From Massilia sp. Root133 (GTDB lineage Bacteria > Pseudomonadota > Gammaproteobacteria > Burkholderiales > Burkholderiaceae_D): a DNA stretch of 64,000 nucleotides. The stretch is taken from the NCBI RefSeq assembly GCF_001426525.1, contig NZ_LMEW01000035.1:62001-126000 (forward strand), read 5' to 3'. The position numbers and the translations under genes were made by a program. This document shows positions 51,700 to 60,413 of the stretch, piece after piece (the first letter of the stretch is position 1; every line of letters starts with the position of its first letter). Below the pieces are notes generated by a model. It searched no databases, was not told the DNA's origin, and worked only from the letters and a program-made list of their open reading frames with translations.

Positions 51700-53148
51700 A
51701 TGAACGTGAAGAAATTTACAGCGGCGACTTCCCGAGAAGCCCTGCGCAAAGTGCGCGAGGCCCTGGGACCGGACGCGGTCATCCTGTCGAACCGCCCGGT
51801 CGATGGCGTGGTCGAAATCCTGGCACTGGACAACGACGACGTCGCGTCGCTGGCTTCCCCGGCACCGGAATCGGAAATGGCCGCGCCGCGCCCGAACCTG
51901 CGCATCCAGGAACCGACGTTCGACGACTTCGAGCCGGCTCCCGCGCCGGCCCCGGCACCGCGTCCGGCAGCCCGCCCGGCACCGCGCGCTTTCCAGGAAG
52001 CCCCGGCCGCGCGCCAGCCGATGAATTCGCTGTACGACATGGACGAGCCCGCCGCACCGGCCGTCGCACCGACCTACGCCAACCGCCGCGCGCCGCAACC
52101 GGAGGCGCCGGCCTTCGACATGGCCGCGATGACCGCGATGATGTCGGCCGCGATTGCCCAGGCGAAAGAATCCGCCGCCGCCGAAATGCACGGCATGATG
52201 AACGAGATCCGCGCCATGCGCGGCATGATGGAATCGCAACTGGCCGAGCTGTCGTGGGGCACCACCCAGCAGCGCGAGCCGCAGAAGGCCGTCGTGCTGC
52301 GCGAGATGCTGGCCGCCGGCTTTTCGGCGAGCCTGTCGCGCTACCTGGTCGACAAGCTGCCGGCCGGCAAGGATGCCGCCGAGTCGCTGCGTTGGGTCAA
52401 GACGGTCCTGGCACGCAACATCACGACGATGGCCGACGAGGATGCGATCCTCGACCGCGGCGGCGTGTTCGCGCTGGTCGGCCCGACCGGTGTCGGCAAG
52501 ACGACGACGACCGCCAAGCTGGCGGCCCGCTGCGTGATGCGCCACGGTCCGGAAAAGCTGGCGCTGATCACGACGGACGCCTACCGTATCGGCGGCCACG
52601 AGCAACTGCGCATCTACGGCAAGATCCTGGGCGTGATGGTGCACTCGGTGAAGGACGAGGCCGACCTGCGCATCGCCCTGAAGGAACTGCGCAACAAGCA
52701 CACCGTGCTGATCGACACGATCGGCATGTCGCAGCGCGACCAGATGGTGACGGAGCAGGTCGCCATGCTGACGGAGTCGGGCGCCGACGTGAAGCGCCTG
52801 CTGTGCCTGAACGCGACGTCGACCAACGAGACGCTGAACGAAGTCGTGCGTGCCTACCAGGGCACGGGCCTCGCGGGCGCCATCATGACCAAGATGGACG
52901 AAGCCGCGTCGATCGGCAACGTGCTGGACGTGCTCGTGCGCCAGAAGCTGAACCTGCACTACATCTCCAACGGCCAGCGCGTGCCGGAAGACCTGCACCT
53001 GGCCGACCGCGCGATGCTGGTCGACCGCGCCTTCCGCACCAGGCGCGATGCCGCCGCCCAGATCGCCGACGCCGACCTGCCGCTGATGATGGCCGGCCTG
53101 GGCAACCTGAATAACGACCGTTCGCTGCGCGAGGTGTACGTTGGCTAG
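51700..53148 (+). CDS. flhF: flagellar SRP-like GTPase FlhF
   Basis: A 482-residue GTPase that sets flagellar number and pole placement together with FlhG. The N-terminal B-domain (MNVKKFTAATSREALRKVRE) is followed by a Pro/Ala-rich linker (about 80-130) and a helical N-domain. The G-domain begins about residue 260 with the P-loop GPTGVGKTTTTAKLA, then TTDAYRIGGHEQLRIYGKIL, DTIG and TKMDEA (the GTP-binding motifs). GGAGAA precedes the ATG. flhG starts within its last codons. Confidence 0.94.
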   Translation: MNVKKFTAATSREALRKVREALGPDAVILSNRPVDGVVEILALDNDDVASLASPAPESEMAAPRPNLRIQEPTFDDFEPAPAPAPAPRPAARPAPRAFQEAPAARQPMNSLYDMDEPAAPAVAPTYANRRAPQPEAPAFDMAAMTAMMSAAIAQAKESAAAEMHGMMNEIRAMRGMMESQLAELSWGTTQQREPQKAVVLREMLAAGFSASLSRYLVDKLPAGKDAAESLRWVKTVLARNITTMADEDAILDRGGVFALVGPTGVGKTTTTAKLAARCVMRHGPEKLALITTDAYRIGGHEQLRIYGKILGVMVHSVKDEADLRIALKELRNKHTVLIDTIGMSQRDQMVTEQVAMLTESGADVKRLLCLNATSTNETLNEVVRAYQGTGLAGAIMTKMDEAASIGNVLDVLVRQKLNLHYISNGQRVPEDLHLADRAMLVDRAFRTRRDAAAQIADADLPLMMAGLGNLNNDRSLREVYVG

Positions 53149-54025
53149 TTTCGACTTCGACCAGGCGGAGGGCCTGCGCCGGATGCTGGCCGGCCCCAAG
53201 CCGCGCATCGTGACCTTCCTCTCCGCGACGCCCCAGGACGACAAGGGCGCCATGCTCGTCAACCTGGGCGCCTCGCTGGCCCAGTCCGGCAATGACGTGA
53301 TGATCGTCGACGCCTGCACGCGCGACTACGGCGTGGCCCAGCGTCTCGGCGTCGACCGCGGCCCGAGCCTGCTGCAGGTCGCGCGCCAGGAATGCGCGCT
53401 GAACCAGGTCATCCACCCGGTGCCGCAGGGCTTTTCCGTGGTGAAGATGGCACATGAACTCGTCGTCCCCGCTCAGGCGGGGACCCAAGTTTCTTCGAGC
53501 AGCCGGGTACGCCAGCAAAATTGGGCTCCCGCCTACGCGGGAGCGACGGATGAGATGCGGCGTCTGGCCAAAACCTTTGACGTTCTGGTCCAGCAATCGT
53601 CCGGCAGCATCATCATGGTCGACGGCGAATTTTCCGACGATGGCACGTTCCCCGTGCCGATCATGGCCTCGTCCGAGATCGTCGTGCAGGTGTCGACGAG
53701 CGCCGCGTCGATCACGAACGCCTATGCGCTGATCAAGCGTTTGTCGCAGCATCTCGGCCGCCGCCCGTTCGGTATCCTTGTCACGGGCGCTACCGAAGCC
53801 GAGGCGAAGGTGGTATACGATAATATGTCATCTGCGGCAACTCGTTACTTGGCGGTAACCCTGACCTCGATGGGCTCCGTACCGGCCGACGAGTACCTGC
53901 ACCGCGCCGCGCGCCTCGGGCGCGCCGTGGTCGACGCATTCCCGCTGGCCGGCGCTTCGGTGGCGTTCCGCCGCCTGGCCGGGCGCTTTGCGCGCACCGG
54001 CATGCAGCAGGGACGGGCCGCCTGA
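53141..54025 (+). CDS. flhG: flagellar number regulator FlhG, with an in-frame REP-type insertion
   Basis: A 294-residue MinD-like protein that normally counters FlhF. It begins MASFDFDQAEGLRRMLAGPK, whose DQAEGLR motif is the FlhF-stimulating element. Where MinD/FlhG have a Walker A loop (KGGxGKT) this protein has PQDDKGAMLVNLG, so the ATP-binding loop is degenerate. Residues ~107-136 (VVPAQAGTQ ... APAYAGATD) are encoded by an inserted repeat (53462-53550). The start is TTG, overlapping flhF by 8 bases. The rest of the fold (FDVLVQQSSGSIIMVDGEF, VVQVSTSAASITNAYALIKR) is intact, so the protein may still be functional. Confidence 0.85.
   Translation: MASFDFDQAEGLRRMLAGPKPRIVTFLSATPQDDKGAMLVNLGASLAQSGNDVMIVDACTRDYGVAQRLGVDRGPSLLQVARQECALNQVIHPVPQGFSVVKMAHELVVPAQAGTQVSSSSRVRQQNWAPAYAGATDEMRRLAKTFDVLVQQSSGSIIMVDGEFSDDGTFPVPIMASSEIVVQVSTSAASITNAYALIKRLSQHLGRRPFGILVTGATEAEAKVVYDNMSSAATRYLAVTLTSMGSVPADEYLHRAARLGRAVVDAFPLAGASVAFRRLAGRFARTGMQQGRAA
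53462..53550. repeat. REP/REPIN-like palindromic repeat inserted in flhG
   Basis: Two hairpins in opposite orientation: GTCCCCGC / GCGGGGAC (53465-53484) and GCTCCCGC / GCGGGAGC (53525-53544), about 40 bases apart. Their translation gives the well-known VVPAQAGTQ and APAYAGAT peptides of intergenic REP elements. Inside flhG it adds about 30 residues in frame without a stop. Confidence 0.75.
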
Positions 54026-54055
54026 AGCGGTGAAGAATAATTAATTACTGGAACC

Positions 54056-54775
54056 ATGTACACGGTCAAAGGGAAAGCGGACAAAAACTCTCTGCTGACG
54101 GAGCACATGCCGTTGGTGAAGCGTCTCGCCCACCAGATGAAGGCCAAGCTCCCGCCGTCCGTCGAAGTCGATGACCTGGTACAGGCCGGCATGATGGGCC
54201 TGCTCGATGCGATCAACCGCTACGAGGAGAACCACGGCGCGCAGTTCGAGACCTATGCGGTGCTGCGCATCCGCGGCGCGATGCTGGACGAGCTGCGCAG
54301 CAGCGACTGGATGCCGCGCTCCACGCGCGCCAACATGCGCAAGGTCGAGTCGGCCATGGCCACGCTGCAACAGCAATTGGGCCGTCCGCCCAGCGAATCG
54401 GAGGTCGCGAAGTCGCTCAAGTTGTCGCTGCCCGATTACCAGGATCTGCTGGGCGATTCCGGCGGCCACCAGCTCGTGTACTACGAAGACTTCCATGACG
54501 AGGACGGCAGCGAAGGCTTCCTCGACCGCTATGCCGTGGACGACGACGATCCACTGAAGAGCCTGCTCGACACGGACTTCCGCCAGACCGTCATCGACGC
54601 CATCGACGCGTTGCCGCCGCGCGAGAAGATGCTGATGGGCCTGTACTACGAAGAAGAACTCAACCTCAAGGAAATCGGCGCCGTGATGGGCGTGTCGGAA
54701 TCGCGCGTTTCGCAGCTGCACACCCAGGCCGTGGCGCGCCTGCGCACGTATCTGCGGGAGCGTTCGTGGACCTGA
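54056..54775 (+). CDS. fliA: flagellar sigma-28 factor FliA
   Basis: A 239-residue sigma factor for late flagellar genes. Region 2 (LVKRLAHQMKAKLPPSVEVD, MGLLDAINRYEENHGAQFETYA), region 3 (PSESEVAKSLKLSLPDY) and region 4 (LNLKEIGAVMGVSESRVSQLHTQA) are all present. It is held inactive by FlgM, encoded at 59970-60275. It starts 30 bases after flhG and its end overlaps motC by 10 bases. Confidence 0.95.
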   Translation: MYTVKGKADKNSLLTEHMPLVKRLAHQMKAKLPPSVEVDDLVQAGMMGLLDAINRYEENHGAQFETYAVLRIRGAMLDELRSSDWMPRSTRANMRKVESAMATLQQQLGRPPSESEVAKSLKLSLPDYQDLLGDSGGHQLVYYEDFHDEDGSEGFLDRYAVDDDDPLKSLLDTDFRQTVIDAIDALPPREKMLMGLYYEEELNLKEIGAVMGVSESRVSQLHTQAVARLRTYLRERSWT

Positions 54776-55509
54776 CCAGCCTGCTCGGTCTCCTGCTGGC
54801 ACTGGCCGGCATCTTCGTCGGGCACACGCTCGACGGCGGCAAGTTTTCCTCGCTGTTCCAGCCCGCCGCCTTCGCCATCGTCGTCGTCGGCACGTTCGGC
54901 GCCGTGCTGCTGCAGACGAAGTCGCAAGCCTTCGTGCGCGGCGTGCGCATGTTGCGCTGGGTGTTCGTCACCCCGCCGGACCGCCGCCATGCGCTGGCCC
55001 GCGAAATCCATTTGTGGAGCCTGTCCGCGCGGCGCGACGGCCTGCTGTCGCTCGAGCAGTACATGGCCAAGGCCGATCCGTTCATCCAGAAAGGCCTGCG
55101 CCTCGTCGTCGACGGCATCCAGCCCGACAAGCTGCGCAGCCTGATGCACACGGAAATCAACAACTACGAATTCCGCGAACGCCAGGCCGCGCGCATCTGG
55201 GAATCGGCGGCCGGCTATGCACCCACCGTCGGCATCCTCGGCGCCGTGCTGGGCTTGATCCACGTGATGGAAAACCTGTCCGACCCGTCCAGGCTGGGCG
55301 CCGGCATCGCCGTCGCGTTCGTGTCGACCGTGTACGGCGTGGGTCTCGCGAACCTGTTCTTTTACCCGGTCGGCAACAAGATCAAGGGCATCGTCAGCGA
55401 GCGCGTGGCCCAGTACGAAATCCTGGCCGACGTCTTCCACGATATCGCCACCGGCGACTACACGCGCGTGCTCGACGAGCGCGTGGCGTGCCTGCTGTCC
55501 GAACACTGA
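54766..55509 (+). CDS. motC: flagellar motor stator protein MotC (MotA family)
   Basis: A 247-residue inner-membrane stator subunit with four hydrophobic segments (about 5-20, 30-50, 145-165, 180-205) and a cytoplasmic loop carrying charged residues that touch the rotor. GYAPTVGILGAVLGLIHVME is the MotA/TolQ/ExbB signature. It pairs with the MotB-like MotD encoded next. Start is GTG, overlapping fliA. The motCD pair after fliA, rather than motAB, is typical of the pseudomonad/betaproteobacterial second stator set. Confidence 0.9.
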   Translation: MDLTSLLGLLLALAGIFVGHTLDGGKFSSLFQPAAFAIVVVGTFGAVLLQTKSQAFVRGVRMLRWVFVTPPDRRHALAREIHLWSLSARRDGLLSLEQYMAKADPFIQKGLRLVVDGIQPDKLRSLMHTEINNYEFRERQAARIWESAAGYAPTVGILGAVLGLIHVMENLSDPSRLGAGIAVAFVSTVYGVGLANLFFYPVGNKIKGIVSERVAQYEILADVFHDIATGDYTRVLDERVACLLSEH

Positions 55510-55518
55510 TCCGGCACC

Positions 55519-56253
55519 ATGGCGCGCCGCAAGAAGTACGAGCAGGACAACGAGAACCACGAACGCTGGCTGATTTCCTACGCCGACTTCATCACGTTGC
55601 TGTTCGCGTTCTTCGTCGTCATGTACGCGGTGTCCGTGGTCAATATCGGCAAGTACACGGTGTTGTCGGAAGCGCTGGGCGACGCGTTCGGCGGCCGCGG
55701 CGCGGCGAACAAGTCGAACACGATGGTCGAGGTCGAGGCACTGCCGCTGTCGGCGATCCTCGCCCACAAGCGCGCGGAAGCGGCCAAGCGCGACCGCGAG
55801 CGCCTCGAACTGCTGGCGCAAAAACTCGACAGCATCCTCAAACCCCTCGTCAACACCGGCAAGATGCGCGTCACGCAGACGGCGCGCGGCGTCACGCTCG
55901 AGATCAATGCGAGTGCCCTGTTCGACGAGGGCGATGCCACCCTGACGCCCACCGCGCAGGAGACGCTGCGCACCGTCGCCGACCTGCTGAAGGCCGATCC
56001 GCACGGCATCGAAGTTGAAGGTTTTACGGACAACACGCCGATCGGCAGCCCGGCGTTCGCGTCGAACTGGGAATTGTCGGCCGTGCGCGCCACGACCGTC
56101 GTGCGCCTGTTCGCGGCGAACGGCGTCGCCGAGGAGCGCCTGGCCGCCGTCGGACGCGGTGCGAACCGGCCGATCGCCTCGAACGACGACCCCGCCGGGC
56201 GCGCGCGCAACCGGCGGGTGGCCGTCACGATCCTGTCCGGCGCCAATTCCTGA
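55519..56253 (+). CDS. motD: flagellar motor stator protein MotD (MotB family)
   Basis: A 244-residue protein with one transmembrane segment near residues 16-40. The segment WLISYADFITLLFAFFVVMY contains the proton-accepting Asp. The C-terminal OmpA-like peptidoglycan-binding domain (about 120-235) has VEGFTDNTPIGSPAFASNWE and the conserved NRRVAVTIL. It anchors the MotC ring to the wall. Confidence 0.9.
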   Translation: MARRKKYEQDNENHERWLISYADFITLLFAFFVVMYAVSVVNIGKYTVLSEALGDAFGGRGAANKSNTMVEVEALPLSAILAHKRAEAAKRDRERLELLAQKLDSILKPLVNTGKMRVTQTARGVTLEINASALFDEGDATLTPTAQETLRTVADLLKADPHGIEVEGFTDNTPIGSPAFASNWELSAVRATTVVRLFAANGVAEERLAAVGRGANRPIASNDDPAGRARNRRVAVTILSGANS

Positions 56254-56312
56254 CGGGGGCGCGTTACAATCGTTCCAACGCGACAGCAATGTCGATCGAA
56301 GGAGGAGGGCGG

Positions 56313-56714
56313 ATGAACCTGCACGCAAGCCTGAGCGTCGACGCGCGGCACGACAAGGTATGGATCACCTTCAAGGCGGAAAACCGCGGCGAGCGCCGGG
56401 TCTGGCTGCCGCGCGCGCTGACCGATGATCCCCGGCCCGGCGGGCGCGTGTTCGACGTGCGCGTGCATCCCGGCGGCGCGCCCATCGCCTACGTCGGCGC
56501 CAATGCCGCGCGCGGCGGCGCCGGCTGGTTCGAACTGCCGCCGCACTCCGCCCACACGCACACGGTCGACATCACGTCCGACTACGCGTTCCGGCCCGGC
56601 GATCACACCTATGAACTGCGCTACGCCGGCCTGGCGCTGGCCGACATCCACCATCCCGAAGCGACCACGCCGCTCGTCACCGAACCCGTGCTGTTTCGCC
56701 ACATCGCGCCTTGA
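56313..56714 (+). CDS. hypothetical protein, beta-rich
   Basis: A 133-residue soluble protein without signal peptide, predicted to be beta-rich (alternating hydrophobic strands such as LHASLSVDARHDKVWITFKA). GGAGGAGGG precedes the ATG at 56313, which is preferred over the open start at 56289. It follows motD by 59 bases. No family was recognised; a weak likeness to immunoglobulin-like inhibitors or lipid-binding sandwiches cannot be pressed. Confidence 0.65.
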   Translation: MNLHASLSVDARHDKVWITFKAENRGERRVWLPRALTDDPRPGGRVFDVRVHPGGAPIAYVGANAARGGAGWFELPPHSAHTHTVDITSDYAFRPGDHTYELRYAGLALADIHHPEATTPLVTEPVLFRHIAP

Positions 56715-57035
56715 CGTCCCTGTACGTTACGGCGCGGCCTGGCCGGCAACTCACCGTATTTATCGCCGCGAGATTGTCCCGTTAGCGTTCAATTTGGTAC
56801 ATTGATGCAACATATTGATCGTTGGCGTAAGTATTGCTCGATCTACATTTATTAAACTGTTATCATATATTGATTCCCTGGATATGAAAGTTTCATTGGG
56901 GAATCTTCCTTCCAAGCCGGCGCGGCCTTGCCCGCGGCGTCAAATGCTTCAGCACATGAATATCGAGCACGACAGCCAGGTATCCCGCATGAGCGGACTT
57001 CGCACGCACCGCCGGCCAACCGCGGGCAGGGCCGC
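56715..57035. other. intergenic region upstream of the EAL protein
   Basis: About 320 bases; the middle (56780-56900) is AT-rich and probably carries the promoter of the c-di-GMP gene, but no pair of boxes stands out. The right part is GC-rich, open in frame with the downstream gene, and lacks a good ribosome-binding site. Confidence 0.4.
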
Positions 57036-59495
57036 ATGAGGCGGCATGCGCGCAAGATTCCGTCCACGGTACGGCTGTCCATCCTCACCACCTTGCTGGC
57101 GCTGTTCATGGCCTGGCTCGCGCTCGGCAACGCAGCGCGGCTGCCGTGGGATCCGCGCTGGTACCTGACGGCGCACACGGCGATGGAAGTGTTTTCCGTC
57201 GTCGTGGCGATGCTCGTGTTTGCCACGGGCTGGCACGGCATCGGCCGCGACATGCCGATCCGCGTGGCACTGCTGTCGCCGAGTGCGCTGGCCGTCGGCC
57301 TGCTCGACATCGGCCACCTGATGTCGGTCGACGGCATGCCCGGCGTGGCGGGGCCGGGGTCGGTCGGACACGGCATCGAATTCTGGCTGCTCGCGCGCGT
57401 CGTCAGTGCCGCGGCGCTGCTCGTCGCCGCGTTCGCGCCGCGCGAGCGCACGGTCGGCCGGCGCGTGCGCGGCTGGGCGCTGCTGGCGGCGCTGGGCATC
57501 GTCGCGCTCGGCTTCTGGCTGGCCGTGGCCGATCCGCTGGGGTTGCCGGCTACATACGTGGCGGGGCAGGGGCTGACGTCGTTCAAGATCGGTTGCGAGC
57601 TGGTGCTGATCGTGCTGAATGCCGTCGCCGCGCTGTTCCTGCTGCGCCGCGCCCTCGTCACCCGCCTGCGCACCGACCGCTACCTGGCCGCCACGGCGGC
57701 CGTGATGGCCTTGGGCGGCGTCAGTTTCACGCTGTATGTCCGGCCGGACGACGTCGTGAACTTTGTCGGCCATGTGTACAAGGTGATCGCCTACCTGTGC
57801 CTGCATCGCGCGATCTGGGTGGCGGCCGTGCAGGCGCCGTACCTGCGGCTGCAGCGGTCGGAGCGGTCGCTGGCCGAGAGCGAGGCGAGCTTCCGCAGCC
57901 TGATGGAATGCGCGCCGGACGCGATCCTGCTCGTCGGGGCGGAAGAGCGCATCACGATGATGAATGCGCGCGCGGAAAGCCTGTTCGGCGTCGCGCGCGA
58001 GACGGCCGCCGGCCTGCCGCTGGACGTGCTGGTGCCCGCCGCCGCCGGCGACGCCGAGCTGGACTGCCGCCGCCTGTACGGCGCCGCCTTCCCGGCCGAG
58101 GTGCGCCGCGCCGGCATGCCGAGCGGCCAGCAGGTGGCGATCGTGCGCGATTTGTCGGAGCGGCGCCGGCTCGAGCGCGCGCTCGTCGAGCAGCTCACGC
58201 ACGACGCGCTGACGGGCCTGCCGAACCGCAACCGCATCCTCGAGACGCTGGACGAGGCCATCGCGGCCGCGCGCCAGGACGGACGCACGCTCGCCGTGCT
58301 CGTGTTCGACCTGCACGAATTCCGCAAGATCAACAGCGGCTACGGCTATGGCGGCGGCGACGACGTGTTGCGCGAATGCGTCGTGCGCCTGTCGTGCCTG
58401 CTGGCCGGCGGCGACATGCTGGCGCGCCAGGGCGGCAACGAATTCATCGTCGTGCAAAAACAGTCGGGCGAGACCGCCGCCGCGGCGCTGGCCGCCCGGC
58501 TGCTGGCGTCGATGCGCGAGCCGTTCCTGCTCGACGGCCAGCGCGTGTTCCTGGCCGCCAGCGTCGGCATCGCACTGCCGCCCGCAAACGGCTGCGGCGC
58601 GCACGGATTGCTGCAGATGGCGCAGGTGGCGATGGCCGCCGCGCGCGCGGAAGGGCCCGCGCGCTACCGCTTCCACACGGACGCGATGGCGCAGGCGATC
58701 CGCGAGCGGGTCGACTTGGAAGCGCTGCTGCGCCATGGCATCGAACGGAACCAGTTCGCGCTGCAATACCAGCCGCGCGTCGACCTGGCCAGCGGCACCG
58801 TGATCGGCGTGGAAGCCCTCGTGCGCTGGCGCCATCCGGTGTTGGGCCTCGTGCCGCCGGCGCGCTTCATTCCGCTCGCCGAGGAGACGGGCCTGATCGA
58901 CGATCTCGACATGTGGGTGCTGGACGAAGCCTGCGCGCGCGCGGCCACGTGGCGCGCGCAGGGATTGCCGCCGCTGCGCGTGTCCGTCAACCTGTCGGCA
59001 CGTCAGTTCCAGCAGGCCGGCCTCGCCCAGCGCGTCCAGGCCGCGCTGGAGCGCAGCAGTTTGCCGCCGGCCTGCCTGGAAATCGAGATCACGGAATCGA
59101 CGGTCATGCGCGACACGGGCGAGGCGACGAGCGTGCTCCGTTCGCTGAAGGCGCTCGGCGTCGCGTTGTCGATCGACGACTTCGGCACCGGCTATTCGTC
59201 GCTCAGCTACCTGAAGCGCTTCCCCATCGACGTGCTGAAGATCGACCGCTCGTTCGTCAGCGACGTGACGGCCGACCCGAACGACGCGGCCATCGCGTGC
59301 GCCATCATCGCGCTGGCGCATACGCTGAACCTGGAAGCGGTGGCGGAGGGTGTCGAGACGGCCGAGCAGGCGGCGTTCCTGCGCGAGAATGGCTGCGATG
59401 AAATCCAGGGCTATTACTTCAGCCCGCCGGTGTGGCCGGAGCAGATCGAGCGGATGTTCGCCGAGAAGACGGCGAACGGCGCGATGGTGAATTAA
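57036..59495 (+). CDS. MASE3-PAS-GGDEF-EAL protein, probable c-di-GMP phosphodiesterase
   Basis: An 819-residue membrane sensor. Residues 1-~270 hold a MASE3-like domain with seven or so hydrophobic segments (AHTAMEVFSVVVAMLVFATG, GLLDIGHLMSVDGMPG). A PAS domain follows (about 285-380, SFRSLMECAPDAILLVGAEE), then a GGDEF domain whose signature is changed to GGNEF (ARQGGNEFIVV), so it is probably not a cyclase. The EAL domain has intact GVEALVRWRHP, SIDDFGTGYSSLSYLKRF and EAVAEGVET, and is likely an active phosphodiesterase. It sits next to flagellar genes, where lowering c-di-GMP favours motility. Its stop overlaps the flgN stop on the other strand. Confidence 0.88.
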   Translation: MRRHARKIPSTVRLSILTTLLALFMAWLALGNAARLPWDPRWYLTAHTAMEVFSVVVAMLVFATGWHGIGRDMPIRVALLSPSALAVGLLDIGHLMSVDGMPGVAGPGSVGHGIEFWLLARVVSAAALLVAAFAPRERTVGRRVRGWALLAALGIVALGFWLAVADPLGLPATYVAGQGLTSFKIGCELVLIVLNAVAALFLLRRALVTRLRTDRYLAATAAVMALGGVSFTLYVRPDDVVNFVGHVYKVIAYLCLHRAIWVAAVQAPYLRLQRSERSLAESEASFRSLMECAPDAILLVGAEERITMMNARAESLFGVARETAAGLPLDVLVPAAAGDAELDCRRLYGAAFPAEVRRAGMPSGQQVAIVRDLSERRRLERALVEQLTHDALTGLPNRNRILETLDEAIAAARQDGRTLAVLVFDLHEFRKINSGYGYGGGDDVLRECVVRLSCLLAGGDMLARQGGNEFIVVQKQSGETAAAALAARLLASMREPFLLDGQRVFLAASVGIALPPANGCGAHGLLQMAQVAMAAARAEGPARYRFHTDAMAQAIRERVDLEALLRHGIERNQFALQYQPRVDLASGTVIGVEALVRWRHPVLGLVPPARFIPLAEETGLIDDLDMWVLDEACARAATWRAQGLPPLRVSVNLSARQFQQAGLAQRVQAALERSSLPPACLEIEITESTVMRDTGEATSVLRSLKALGVALSIDDFGTGYSSLSYLKRFPIDVLKIDRSFVSDVTADPNDAAIACAIIALAHTLNLEAVAEGVETAEQAAFLRENGCDEIQGYYFSPPVWPEQIERMFAEKTANGAMVN

Positions 59496-59962
59496 CCGAC
59501 GACGAACCGCCGCGACGGACCCGTCGACATCGTCTGGCCGGCCGGGCCGTAGACGCCGGCCGCGCCGCCGCCGGGACCGCGCAATTCGCTCAAGGCCGCC
59601 TGGGTCTGGCCCAGCTGGCGGTTGACGATCATGCCGTTGACGCGGTTGAGTTCTTTCGCTTCGCGGGTGAGTTCCAGCAGGCGGTTCCACGCGTCGCGAT
59701 ACTCGGCGTTGCCGCCCACGGCCAGCCAGGGTTCCATGCCGGATTCGTCCGCGGGAAAGCCGGCGGCGCCGAGGGCCTTGTGGCGCACGCGCGACAGTGT
59801 CGCGGCACGCTGCGCCAACTGCAGCTTGTTGGGGGTGATGGTCGAGAGGCCATCCGCATCCGCACTGATCAGGAACTGTTGCTCGGTTTTCATCAGCTCC
59901 ACGATGGAACCGATCACTTGCTGTTCGTCGCGCAGGGTTGCGCCAGGGGATGCAATGGCCAT
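59492..59962 (-). CDS. flgN: flagellar export chaperone FlgN
   Basis: A 156-residue helical chaperone for FlgK and FlgL. Long amphipathic helices (IGSIVELMKTEQQFLISADA, then RNRLLELTREAKELNRVNG-like segments) and the short Gly/Ser C-terminal tail fit FlgN. Its identity is further supported by position directly after flgM. It is convergent and overlaps the preceding EAL gene by 4 bases. Confidence 0.83.
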   Translation of the reverse strand: MAIASPGATLRDEQQVIGSIVELMKTEQQFLISADADGLSTITPNKLQLAQRAATLSRVRHKALGAAGFPADESGMEPWLAVGGNAEYRDAWNRLLELTREAKELNRVNGMIVNRQLGQTQAALSELRGPGGGAAGVYGPAGQTMSTGPSRRFVVG

Positions 59963-59969
59963 TGATTAT

Positions 59970-60275
59970 CTATTGTTTGCGGGAATGCAGCAGATCGCGC
60001 ACCGTATCCAACAGGCCGTCCGCCACTTTCTCGGAATTCACATGAAACTGGCCATCCGCGATGGCCGCCTTGATGCGTTCGACCTTTTTGCTGTCGAACA
60101 CTTGACTGGTGCTGCCGGCCGCGAGGGCCTGGCCTTGCGAGGACAGGCGCACGGTGTCGGTCGCTGCGGGCATGACCGATTTCGCGGCGGCCGCGTCGCT
60201 GCTCTTCGCAGTCGTGGCCGGCGTGTTGTTGGCCTGGACGCTCGCGTTGTTCTTGAGTGTATCGTTGATTTTCAC
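59970..60275 (-). CDS. flgM: anti-sigma-28 factor FlgM
   Basis: A 101-residue, largely disordered protein that binds FliA until the hook is complete, then is exported. MKINDTLKNNASVQANN is a typical N-terminus, and the C-terminal helices (DSKKVERIKAAIADGQFHVN, EKVADGLLDTVRDLL) are the FliA-binding part. A sigma-28 promoter lies 49 bases upstream (60324-60350), so FliA drives its own inhibitor. flgN follows by 7 bases. Confidence 0.92.
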   Translation of the reverse strand: MKINDTLKNNASVQANNTPATTAKSSDAAAAKSVMPAATDTVRLSSQGQALAAGSTSQVFDSKKVERIKAAIADGQFHVNSEKVADGLLDTVRDLLHSRKQ

Positions 60276-60323
60276 AGCATCATCCTTCTCAGGTCGGAGC
60301 AGAAAGCCCGGGATCTGCCTTCA

Positions 60324-60350
60324 GTAACGGCGCCCTTGCCAAAAACTTTA
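60324..60350 (-). promoter_or_regulatory. sigma-28 (FliA) promoter of flgM
   Basis: Minus-strand TAAAGTTT (60343-60350), an 11-base spacer and GCCGTTAC (60324-60331). The consensus is TAAAGTTT-N11-GCCGATAA, so the -35 box is perfect and the -10 box matches 6 of 8. Confidence 0.85.
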
Positions 60351-60363
60351 GGGGACATCAAAG

Positions 60364-60390
60364 AAAGTGCGGACGCAAGCCGCACTTTCA
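60364..60390 (-). terminator. terminator-like hairpin after flgA
   Basis: A perfect 10-bp inverted repeat (GAAAGTGCGG / CCGCACTTTC, 7-base loop), followed on the minus strand by TTTGAT. It lies 24 bases past the flgA stop and just ahead of the flgM promoter. Confidence 0.6.
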
Positions 60391-60413
60391 ACGATCCTGC
60401 TCCTTTGCTGCCA

